Below the pieces are notes generated by a model that was not told the origin of the DNA, searched no databases, and was given only the letters and a program-made list of their open reading frames with translations. A DNA stretch of 8,155 nucleotides from Candidatus Saccharibacteria bacterium CG10_big_fil_rev_8_21_14_0_10_47_8 (lineage in GTDB: Bacteria; Patescibacteriota; Saccharimonadia; Saccharimonadales; UBA10212): assembly GCA_002793885.1 (NCBI GenBank), contig PFEG01000053.1, forward strand, positions 1 through 8,155, read 5' to 3'. How positions within the stretch are numbered: position 1 is the stretch's first letter; each line of letters opens with the position of its first letter. Positions 1 to 4,640 of this stretch are shown piece by piece. Both the position numbers and the translations under genes were made by a program.

Positions 1-220
1 CAGCGATCCCGAGGAACTGCGCGAACATCTAGTGAGTATGCATGTAAATCCTGTCCGATTTCGTGATGTGAGTACTGAAATGGCTAGGCGTGGCATGAAA
101 ACATTTACAGAGGTAGGAAAAAGAAGAATACTGTCTAAGTTTATAACCAAAACTGTAGGTGATAACGTAGCGATTCAGCCCATGGAAAGTTTACTCAGCG
201 AAACTACTGAAAAGCAATAG
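1..220 (+). CDS. FabD-like malonyl-CoA:ACP transacylase, C-terminal fragment
   Basis: The frame is open from the left edge (codons begin at base 2), so this is the last 72 codons of a longer gene; the GTG at 32 is not needed as a start. The visible protein follows the C-terminal end of FabD-type malonyl-CoA:acyl carrier protein transacylases. It has an EELREHL helix, then the NPVRF motif (family NPV[RQ]W), then an amphipathic helix MARRGMKTF, then TEVGKRRILSKF in place of the usual EVGPGKVLTGL. FabD moves malonyl groups onto ACP in the cytoplasm. The catalytic Ser and His lie upstream and cannot be checked. The GPG of the family is GKR here, so the activity or acyl specificity may differ. It ends with TAG just before the tuf promoter, with no obvious terminator. 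Identification is by pattern memory only. Confidence 0.7.
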   Translation, partial: SDPEELREHLVSMHVNPVRFRDVSTEMARRGMKTFTEVGKRRILSKFITKTVGDNVAIQPMESLLSETTEKQ

Positions 221-229
221 ACTTATCTC

Positions 230-259
230 TTTACAAAGGACGTGTGTTTACCTTATAAT
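230..259 (+). promoter_or_regulatory. sigma70-type promoter for tuf
   Basis: TTTACA (230-235) and a perfect TATAAT (254-259) are separated by 18 bp. Transcription would start near 266 and give a leader of about 80 nt before the tuf ATG. The -35 box begins only 9 bp after the stop codon of the preceding gene. Confidence 0.75.
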
Positions 260-272
260 TACCCTGTATTGC

Positions 273-306
273 AGTGTGGGTCGTGTATTTAGTACGCCCC
301 CACGCT
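273..306 (+). promoter_or_regulatory. Hairpin in the tuf 5' leader
   Basis: AGTGTGGG (273-280) pairs with CCCACGCT (299-306), 8 bp including one G-U. After a small internal loop (T281; C297-C298), CGT (282-284) pairs with ACG (294-296), leaving a 9-nt loop. It lies entirely inside the predicted leader and leaves the tuf ribosome binding site (AGGAG 331-335) free. No T-tract follows, so it is not an intrinsic terminator. An mRNA-stabilising 5' structure is a reasonable guess. Confidence 0.5.
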
Positions 307-344
307 CTCATTAATCAGTAACCTTATAGTAGGAGTCACACTAA

Positions 345-1529
345 ATGGCAGAACAATTCGACCGCAGTAAACCACACGTCAACGTTGGCACAATGGGCCA
401 CGTCGATCATGGAAAGACCAGCTTAACGGCTGCTATTACATCCGTGCTTGCCAAACGCCTGCCAAGTGCTATCAATAAGTCTGTCAAATATGATGAGATT
501 GATAAAGCCCCAGAAGAGAAAGCCCGCGGTATTACCATTGCTACGTCTCACCAGGAGTACGAGAGTGAAAAACGCCACTATGCTCACGTTGACATGCCTG
601 GCCACGCCGACTACATCAAGAACATGATTACCGGTGCCGCTCAAATTGACGGCGCTATTTTGGTTGTCTCTGCCGCCGATGGTCCAATGCCCCAAACCCG
701 TGAGCACGTACTACTGGCCAAGCAGGTTGGCGTGCCTTCCATCCTAGTTTTTCTTAACAAGATGGATTTGGCTGATCCGGAACTGGTTGAATTAGTCGAA
801 GAAGATGTTCGTGAGCTTCTGGCTAAGTACGAGTTTGACCGCGAGACGCCTATTATCAAAGGTTCCGCCACCAAGGCTATTGAAGGCGACGCTGCTAATG
901 AAGACGCCATTATGGAACTTATTAAGGCTATGGATGAGTACATCCCAGAGCCTAAGCGCGAATTAGATAAGCCGTTTCTTATGCCTGTCGAAGACGTTTT
1001 TTCTATCAAGGGCCGCGGCACAGTGGCTACCGGCCGAGTTGAGCAAGGTGTCGTAAAAGTTAATGAAGGAATCGAAATCGTTGGTATCCGCCCAACATCC
1101 AAGAGCGTGGTTACTGGCGTGGAAATGTTTAAGAAGAACTTAGACCAAGGCCAGGCTGGTGACAATGTTGGTATTTTACTTCGTGGAGTAGAGCGTGATG
1201 ATATTGAGCGTGGCCAGGTGCTTTGCAAGCCAGGCTCTATTACGCCTCACACCGAATTTGAGTCAGAGGTCTACATCCTTACCAAAGAAGAAGGCGGCCG
1301 CCACACACCATTCTTCAAAGGCTACAAGCCGCAGTTTTACTTCCGAACCACCGACGTAACCGGCGAGGTTGAACTGCCCGCCGACAAAGAAATGGTCATG
1401 CCTGGCGATACCGTTACATTTAAAGTTAAACTTCTTGCCCCGATTGCTATGGATCAGGGTCTCCGTTTTGCTATCCGTGAAGGCGGCCGCACTGTTGGCG
1501 CCGGTGTAGTAACCAAAATCGTCAAATAG
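345..1529 (+). CDS. tuf: Elongation factor Tu (EF-Tu)
   Basis: This GTPase delivers aminoacyl-tRNA to the ribosomal A site. It is full length (394 aa). Visible G-domain motifs are the P-loop GHVDHGKT (residues 18-25), switch I RGITI (61-65), switch II DMPGHADY (83-90; many bacteria have DCPGH), NKMD (138-141) and SATK (174-177; E. coli SALK). Domains II and III follow, with GRGTVATGRVEQG and, near the end, the usual RFAIREGGRTVGAGVVTKI. The catalytic His of switch II (His87) is present. AGGAG at 331-335 sits 9 nt before ATG 345. A strong promoter at 230-259 makes it the first gene of its transcript. It is followed within 4 nt by a small ORF and then rpsJ. tuf next to rpsJ is a classical str/S10 junction. 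Confidence 0.98.
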   Translation: MAEQFDRSKPHVNVGTMGHVDHGKTSLTAAITSVLAKRLPSAINKSVKYDEIDKAPEEKARGITIATSHQEYESEKRHYAHVDMPGHADYIKNMITGAAQIDGAILVVSAADGPMPQTREHVLLAKQVGVPSILVFLNKMDLADPELVELVEEDVRELLAKYEFDRETPIIKGSATKAIEGDAANEDAIMELIKAMDEYIPEPKRELDKPFLMPVEDVFSIKGRGTVATGRVEQGVVKVNEGIEIVGIRPTSKSVVTGVEMFKKNLDQGQAGDNVGILLRGVERDDIERGQVLCKPGSITPHTEFESEVYILTKEEGGRHTPFFKGYKPQFYFRTTDVTGEVELPADKEMVMPGDTVTFKVKLLAPIAMDQGLRFAIREGGRTVGAGVVTKIVK

Positions 1530-1533
1530 TAAT

Positions 1534-1776
1534 ATGCAAAGCAAACTTGAAGTTTCGACAACTACCTATGATCATCGCAGAGAATGGATAGGTAGATGCA
1601 TATCTGACATAAGGCTTGTTGAAAGAGGGATTGCTTCGTTTGCGCGAATAGCTGTATCTGATGAAGAGTCAATACATGTTATACCTGATAATGTACCAGA
1701 GGTTGACATGCGATTGAGAGAACGATTTGCATCCGCATACCCAGAGCTTTCTTTAATAGGACATAACATAGATTAA
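1534..1776 (+). CDS. Unrecognised 80-aa protein between tuf and rpsJ
   Basis: I do not recognise the family. The 80-aa product is soluble and mixed-charge, without a signal peptide, membrane helix, Cys pairs or obvious catalytic motif. It carries acidic (EVDMRLRERF, SDEES) and basic (DHRREWIGR) patches and could fold as a small alpha/beta protein. The ATG lies 4 nt after the tuf TAG, and its own TAA ends 1 nt before the rpsJ ATG. It has no convincing Shine-Dalgarno sequence, so translation would depend on reinitiation after EF-Tu. The heptamer TAATATG occurs at both junctions (1530-1536 and 1774-1780), as if a cassette had been inserted at the original tuf/rpsJ boundary. The base composition is more AT-rich than tuf. 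The perfect fit between two genes supports translation; the function is unknown. Confidence 0.65.
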   Translation: MQSKLEVSTTTYDHRREWIGRCISDIRLVERGIASFARIAVSDEESIHVIPDNVPEVDMRLRERFASAYPELSLIGHNID

Positions 1777-1777
1777 T

Positions 1778-2119
1778 ATGGCAGACACAGCTAAAAAAAC
1801 AGCCCCACCAGAAGTCAAACAACGGATTCGTATCCGTCTGAAGGCTTATGACCACAAGGTTATCGACCAATCGGCCAAACAGATTGTGGAAACGGCGCTT
1901 AGAACCGGCGCTAACATCTCCGGCCCGATTCCACTGCCAACTCGCAAGAGCACATTTACTGTCATTAAGAGCCCGCATGTCTACAAAAAAGGCCGCGAAC
2001 AGTTTGAAATGCGGGTCCACAAACGCTTAATAGACATTAGCGACCCTACTCCAAAAACTATAGATTCGCTGATGAATCTTAGCTTGCCCGCCGGCTGCGA
2101 TGCTGAAATTAAGATGTAA
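1778..2119 (+). CDS. rpsJ: 30S ribosomal protein S10
   Basis: S10 sits in the 30S head; in many bacteria it also joins NusB in transcription antitermination. It is 113 aa, about 10 longer than typical because of a lysine/proline N-terminal tail (residues 1-15). The body is canonical: RIRIRLKAYDHKVID (16-30), the loop GPIPLPTRK (49-57), SPHVYKKGREQFEMRVHKRL (65-84) and the IDI-P-T--T-DSLM helix start. The start lies 1 nt after the TAA of the preceding ORF. The only AGGA (1758-1761) is 16 nt away, too far for a normal ribosome binding site, which suggests coupling to the upstream frame. It is followed by a 650-bp break before rplC. Confidence 0.96.
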   Translation: MADTAKKTAPPEVKQRIRIRLKAYDHKVIDQSAKQIVETALRTGANISGPIPLPTRKSTFTVIKSPHVYKKGREQFEMRVHKRLIDISDPTPKTIDSLMNLSLPAGCDAEIKM

Positions 2120-2126
2120 GTTGCGA

Positions 2127-2193
2127 CCCCGCGCTAAAACTTGAAGCTTCATAATCTGATTACAGACTACTCCGCTCAGGTTTTAGCGCGGGG
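2127..2193. repeat. Long inverted repeat after rpsJ
   Basis: CCCCGCGCTAAAAC (2127-2140) and GTTTTAGCGCGGGG (2180-2193) are perfect 14-bp inverted arms; two more pairs (2141-2142 with 2178-2179, one G-U) extend the stem to 16. The 35-nt loop contains the palindrome GAAGCTTC. It begins 8 bp after the rpsJ stop. There is no T-tract on either side, so it is not a standard intrinsic terminator. It could be an mRNA 3'-end stabiliser, a processing site or a small non-autonomous palindromic element. Confidence 0.7.
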
Positions 2194-2269
2194 CAGGCGC
2201 CGAAATAAAAATGTAGACTAAAAAAAGTCATTCAACTGGGCCTAGATGTTTTGTAGTAAAATAATAGCT

Positions 2270-2530
2270 ATGACCAATAAGAAAAAAAATGAACTCGATA
2301 GCGTATACCTGCTTAAGCTGGTTTTATACCTTGTTATTGGTTCACAATGGTTAAAGATTGTTACTAAAACTGGAACGCAAATACCTATACCTGTAGGCGC
2401 ATTGTTAGCAGTACTGTTTGCCAGCCACGATCATTTTCAGATTGATAGAAAAATAGAGTACGCCGTTTTACTGGTTGCTATGTTCATGGGATTTTGGTTG
2501 CCGCTTGGCGCTGAGCTGACCTTACACTAA
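2270..2530 (+). CDS. Small integral membrane protein, unknown function
   Basis: No family recognised. From ATG 2270 the product is 86 aa; ATG 2246 in the same frame would add 8 residues, and neither start has a ribosome binding site. After a basic cytoplasmic-type tail (TNKKKNELDS) there are probably three short hydrophobic segments: around YLLKLVLYLVIG, around IPVGALLAVLFA, and around YAVLLVAMFMGFWLPLG. A charged linker (SHDHFQIDRKIE) separates the last two. A TAAAAT box (2257-2262) lies 7 nt before ATG 2270, which would suit a leaderless transcript, but no good -35 is visible. It is an accessory gene breaking the S10 cluster between rpsJ and rplC. The hydrophobic pattern and positive N-terminus argue that it is real. 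Confidence 0.7.
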   Translation: MTNKKKNELDSVYLLKLVLYLVIGSQWLKIVTKTGTQIPIPVGALLAVLFASHDHFQIDRKIEYAVLLVAMFMGFWLPLGAELTLH

Positions 2531-2542
2531 AGACGGACCTCC

Positions 2543-2571
2543 AGCATCTAACGATGCTAAATGTAATTTTT
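2543..2571 (+). terminator. Weak intrinsic terminator after the membrane-protein gene
   Basis: AGCATC (2543-2548) and GATGCT (2553-2558) form a 6-bp stem with the loop TAAC, 12 bp past the stop codon. A run of five T (2567-2571) comes 8 nt later. The stem is short and the T-run distant, so efficiency is doubtful, but it sits just before a new promoter. Confidence 0.4.
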
Positions 2572-2608
2572 GCAACAGATTGACAGATGTAGTGACACCG
2601 TGGTAATC

Positions 2609-2617
2609 TGTTATAGT
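2609..2617 (+). promoter_or_regulatory. Extended -10 promoter for the rplC operon
   Basis: TGT-TATAGT (2609-2617) matches an extended -10 box (TGn-TATAAT). A TTGACA at 2580-2585 is too far upstream (26 bp) to pair with it. The weaker GTGACA (2592-2597) lies 14 bp from TATAGT, or 16-18 bp from the overlapping boxes TAGTAT and GTATAT. Transcription would start near 2624 and give a leader of about 145 nt before rplC. Confidence 0.55.
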
Positions 2618-2628
2618 ATATCGGCTCG

Positions 2629-2730
2629 GGACCTTGGTTTGAAGGGCAAGTCTGCCTCCGCCAGTTGGCGGATTACAGAGGTAGATACTACCCAGTCCAA
2701 GTATGTTTAGAGTGTATACCTAATTTTTTT
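2629..2730 (+). promoter_or_regulatory. Structured rplC leader, possible attenuator
   Basis: Nested pairings can be read by eye: CTTGG (2633-2637) with CCAAG (2697-2701); GGG (2644-2646) with CCC (2691-2693); TCTGCC (2651-2656) with GGTAGA (2680-2685, one G-U); and TCCGCC (2657-2662) with GGCGGA (2667-2672) around the loop AGTT. A competing fold pairs AGGTAGATACT (2679-2689) with AGTGTATACCT (2711-2721), 10 pairs with one central mismatch and one G-U, and is followed after AA by seven T (2724-2730). The two folds share 2679-2689, the arrangement of an antiterminator/terminator switch. A ribosomal-protein autoregulatory leader is plausible. A short independent RNA ending at the T-run is the alternative. 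Confidence 0.45.
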
Positions 2731-2769
2731 AAGCTAGATTAGCAAATAAAGAAAGGCTAAGTCTTCGGG

Positions 2770-3384
2770 GTGAAAGCTCTTATAACACGCAAACTAGGCA
2801 TGACCAGCGTCATAACAGAAGATGGCGCTTCTATTGCTGTTACCCTGCTTTCGGCCGAGCCAAACGTAATTACCCAACTTAAAAACAACGACACCGATGG
2901 CTACCAGGCAATTCAGCAAGGCTTTGAAACCAACAGGAAGCTCGCTAAGCCGCAAATTGGACACTCTAAGGCAGCTAAAGCTACACCAAAGATTGTCCGC
3001 GAGTTTAGAATCAATGAAATTACAGATGAAACGAAGGTCGGCGAAAAATTAAGCGCCGACCTTTTTAGTGTGGGCGATACAGTAAGTGCCACCGGCATAA
3101 GCAAAGGCAAGGGCTTTGCTGGTACCATCAAGCGCCACAATTTTCACCGAGGCCGTAAGACTCATGGCGGGCGCAGCTATCGCCGCCCCGGTTCTATCGG
3201 CTCGATGTATCCCCAAAAAATCTTCAAAGGCAAAAAAATGGCTGGCCGGATGGGCCACGACCAAGTTACCACCAAAGGCCTAAAAATTGCGTTAATTGAG
3301 CCCGATCTAAATGTCATTGGTATTACCGGAGCTATTCCGGGACCGCGCAAGGGCATCGTACTGATTCGCGAGGCGAAATTATGA
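2770..3384 (+). CDS. rplC: 50S ribosomal protein L3
   Basis: L3 binds 23S rRNA early in assembly and reaches toward the peptidyl-transferase centre. It is 204 aa, normal length. It has the family N-terminus KALITRKLGMTSVITEDG (2-19), the central GISKGKGFAGTIKRHNF (109-125), and the long rRNA-contacting loop with THGGRSYRRPGSIG (131-144) and KIFKGKKMAGRMG (150-162). It closes with GLKI through GAIPGPRKGIVLIREA. The start is GTG at 2770; AAAGG (2752-2756) lies 13 nt upstream, a weak site. It is the first gene of the second transcript, behind a promoter and a structured leader. Its TGA stop lies inside the ATGA start of a small bridging ORF. Confidence 0.97.
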   Translation: MKALITRKLGMTSVITEDGASIAVTLLSAEPNVITQLKNNDTDGYQAIQQGFETNRKLAKPQIGHSKAAKATPKIVREFRINEITDETKVGEKLSADLFSVGDTVSATGISKGKGFAGTIKRHNFHRGRKTHGGRSYRRPGSIGSMYPQKIFKGKKMAGRMGHDQVTTKGLKIALIEPDLNVIGITGAIPGPRKGIVLIREAKL

Positions 3385-3515
3385 ACTTTACAGTTTACAG
3401 TTCACAGTTCACATTAATTTCACATTGTTCATTTAACCAACGTAAACCGCTAAATGCTAAATCATTGAAAATTGCTAATTGTAAATTGCTAATTGCCACC
3501 AGAGGTGGCGTGTAA
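3381..3515 (+). CDS. Bridging micro-ORF in the L3/L4 gap (44 aa)
   Basis: ATG 3381 overlaps the rplC TGA (ATGA). The frame stays open for 44 codons and ends with TAA at 3513-3515, overlapping the rplD ATG (TAATG). Both other forward frames contain stops. Most of the ORF consists of 7-nt repeats, giving a low-complexity peptide (MNFTVYSSQFTLISH at the start, KSLKIANCKLLIA near the end). It shares SFN and the decapeptide KSLKIANCKL with the micro-ORF in the S3/L16 gap. No family is recognised. What looks preserved is an open path for ribosomes from rplC to rplD rather than the peptide itself. It could still be an untranslated coincidence. Confidence 0.45.
   Translation: MNFTVYSSQFTLISHCSFNQRKPLNAKSLKIANCKLLIATRGGV
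3387..3498. repeat. Heptad-repeat element B1 (L3/L4 gap)
   Basis: The left block has heptads TTTACAG, TTTACAG, TTCACAG, TTCACAT (3387-3414). The right block has ATTGAAA, ATTGCTA, ATTGTAA, ATTGCTA, ATTGCCA (3464-3498). A 31-nt stretch (3458-3488) is identical to 7109-7139, and the 84-nt region 3405-3488 aligns without gaps to 7056-7139 at roughly 80% identity, so B1 and B2 are diverged copies of one element. Confidence 0.8.
3495..3509 (+). promoter_or_regulatory. Hairpin covering the rplD ribosome binding site
   Basis: GCCACC (3495-3500) pairs perfectly with GGTGGC (3504-3509) around the loop AGA. The rplD Shine-Dalgarno GAGGT (3502-3506, 8 nt before ATG 3515) is partly inside the stem. A ribosome translating the bridging ORF would open it, linking rplD translation to upstream translation. 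Confidence 0.55.
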
Positions 3516-4183
3516 TGGCTGTGGCTACTTACAGCAAGTCGGGCACTAAGTCTGCTACGCCAGCAAAGCTGGAAAAGAAAGTTTTTGGCGTGGAAGTTAA
3601 GAACCACGACCTTCTAAAAGATGCCTACCTGGCTTATTTGGCAAACGGTCGGACAAATCTGGCCGTCACAAAAAAACGGGGTGAAGTAAGAGGCGGCGGT
3701 AAGAAGCCATGGCGTCAAAAAGGCACCGGACGAGCCCGCTTTGGCTCCAGCCGCAACCCGATCTGGCGTGGCGGTGGTGTGGCCTTTGGACCCACCGGCA
3801 ACGAAAATTATTCTCGCAAGCTGAGCCTGGCTACTAAGCATCAGGCACTACGCCAAGCGTTAAGCCTGGCCGCCAAGGAAGACCGGCTTAAAATCATTGA
3901 AACCTTTACATATATGGAAGGTAAAACCAAAGACATGGTTAGCTTCCTTGATAAAATCGACGCTAAAGGCAATGTCTTGTGCGTAGTTAGCGTTAAAGAT
4001 GCATCCAAAGAGCGAGCCACTCAAAATATCTCATATCTTAAGGTAAGTACCGCTAATTATCTGAATGTTTTTGATGTGCTAAACGCCGACTGTATTGTTA
4101 TGAGCCGCAAGGCGTTAGAAGCAGTCCAAGCTTGGTTAAGCCCTTCGACAAGCTCAGGGCCTCTGAGAGGTAAAAATGAGTAA
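3515..4183 (+). CDS. rplD: 50S ribosomal protein L4, repeat-extended C-terminus
   Basis: L4 lines the peptide exit tunnel with L22. In enterobacteria it also represses its own S10 operon. It is 222 aa. Visible parts are the basic tunnel loop (about residues 53-103, with KKPWRQKGTGRAR 63-75 and the glycine-rich WRGGGVAFGP), then the Rossmann-like body ending at the usual helix KALEAVQAWL (about 199-208). The last 14 residues, SPSTSSGPLRGKNE (209-222), are not L4-like. They are encoded by a CCCTTCGACAAGCTCAGGG palindromic repeat plus the ribosome binding site of rplW. The start follows GAGGT at 8 nt. The stop TAA overlaps rplW by 8 nt (ATGAGTAA). Confidence 0.97.
   Translation: MAVATYSKSGTKSATPAKLEKKVFGVEVKNHDLLKDAYLAYLANGRTNLAVTKKRGEVRGGGKKPWRQKGTGRARFGSSRNPIWRGGGVAFGPTGNENYSRKLSLATKHQALRQALSLAAKEDRLKIIETFTYMEGKTKDMVSFLDKIDAKGNVLCVVSVKDASKERATQNISYLKVSTANYLNVFDVLNADCIVMSRKALEAVQAWLSPSTSSGPLRGKNE
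4140..4160. repeat. Short palindromic repeat inside the rplD 3' end
   Basis: The 19-mer CCCTTCGACAAGCTCAGGG (4141-4159) has outer arms GCCCT (4140-4144) and AGGGC (4156-4160) plus an inner CTT/AAG pairing. From memory this sequence is a dispersed repeat in many environmental bacterial genomes, where it yields peptides such as SPSTSSG; that cannot be checked here. It is read in frame as the added L4 tail and lies just before the rplW ribosome binding site. Confidence 0.75.
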
Positions 4184-4517
4184 ATCAGTAACTCTAAAGC
4201 CGCGAATGAGCGAAAAAACCTACGCTCTCAGCGAAGAACGTAACACTTATGTTTTTGAGATTCCGACTGACGCTAACAAAAATACTGTTGCCAGGGCGGT
4301 GGCCGCGCAGTTTAAGGTTACCGTAACCGGAGTCCGGGTAGCTAAAACCCCAGGTAAATCCAGGCGAAGTTACCGTCGTGGCGGCCGCGTGGTACGTAAA
4401 GGTATGACATCAGGCGTTAAGAAGGCCTATGTGACCCTAAAAGCTGATGACAAAATACCTATTTTTGCGGCTGCCTCTGAGGCCTCGGAAAAACTTGATA
4501 CCAAGGAGAAGAAATAG
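4176..4517 (+). CDS. rplW: 50S ribosomal protein L23
   Basis: L23 lies at the tunnel exit and docks trigger factor and the signal recognition particle. It is 113 aa. It has the N-terminal LKPRMSEKTYAL (7-18), the beta strand NTYVFEIPTDANKNTVARAV (23-42), FKVTVTGVRVAKTPGKSRR (46-64) and a basic loop RRGGRVVRKGMTSGVKKAYVTL (67-88). A C-terminal tail rich in Ala, Glu and Lys (from about 92) goes beyond the minimal fold. GAGAGG (4165-4170) lies 5 nt before ATG 4176. A small CCTC/GAGG hairpin (4160-4170, loop TGA) could cover that site. It overlaps rplD by 8 nt. TAG 4515-4517 is directly followed by the ATG of the next micro-ORF. Confidence 0.95.
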   Translation: MSKSVTLKPRMSEKTYALSEERNTYVFEIPTDANKNTVARAVAAQFKVTVTGVRVAKTPGKSRRSYRRGGRVVRKGMTSGVKKAYVTLKADDKIPIFAAASEASEKLDTKEKK

Positions 4518-4637
4518 ATGATTCGCTCCACTCTTCATCAGGTTACAGGTTACAGGTTACAGGTTACAGTAGCTCTGATCGGACTGTCACCTGTAACCTG
4601 TCAACTACAATCTAAAGCGACCGGAAGGAGCGTTTAA
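4518..4637 (+). CDS. Bridging micro-ORF in the L23/L2 gap (39 aa)
   Basis: ATG 4518 abuts the rplW TAG. It has a very good ribosome binding site, AAGGAG (4503-4508), 9 nt upstream and inside the rplW 3' end. The frame is open for 39 codons and ends with TAA 4635-4637, overlapping the rplB ATG (TAATG). Both other forward frames have stops. The peptide begins MIRSTLHQ, continues with the heptad-derived VTGYRLQ and VALIGLSPVTCQLQ, and ends ATGRSV. It is nearly the same as the product of the L22/S3 gap because the DNA repeat is nearly the same. No known domain. The strong binding site makes translation more likely here than in the other gaps. Confidence 0.5.
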   Translation: MIRSTLHQVTGYRLQVTVALIGLSPVTCQLQSKATGRSV

Positions 4638-4640
4638 TGG
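4540..4640. repeat. Heptad-repeat element A1 (L23/L2 gap)
   Basis: Four perfect tandem AGGTTAC heptads (4540-4567) are followed by a spacer and the inverted block ACCTGTAACCTGT (4589-4601). The arms can pair for 13 bp in more than one register (4545-4557 or 4552-4564), with an inner ACAGT/ACTGT stem (4566-4570 with 4583-4587). The element runs through the rplB ribosome binding site and start codon. It matches 6291-6391 at 98 of 101 positions with no gaps. Confidence 0.9.

Noticed and set aside
423..1228. Long minus-strand ORFs opposite tuf, and similar ORFs opposite other ribosomal genes
   Set aside because: They are antisense shadows of strongly coding genes, with low-complexity peptides and no start signals.
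2127..2200. Intrinsic terminator after rpsJ
   Set aside because: No T-tract follows the stem on either strand, and the 35-nt loop is too long for a typical terminator.
2580..2617. TTGACA 2580-2585 paired with TATAGT 2612-2617 as a standard promoter
   Set aside because: The 26-bp spacer is far outside the workable range; the extended -10 reading was kept instead.
2629..2701. tRNA or 4.5S (SRP) RNA in the rplC leader
   Set aside because: GGTTTGAA only vaguely resembles a T-loop, with no acceptor or anticodon stem in place, and the conserved SRP GGAAG apical motif is missing.
3382..3384. TGA recoded as glycine (Absconditabacteria/Gracilibacteria code)
   Set aside because: rplC and rplV both end at TGA at the expected protein length, and two micro-ORF stops are TGA as well; the standard code fits.
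4540..4601. Tandem repeats as a CRISPR array
   Set aside because: Units are contiguous 7-mers without unique spacers, and no cas genes are present.
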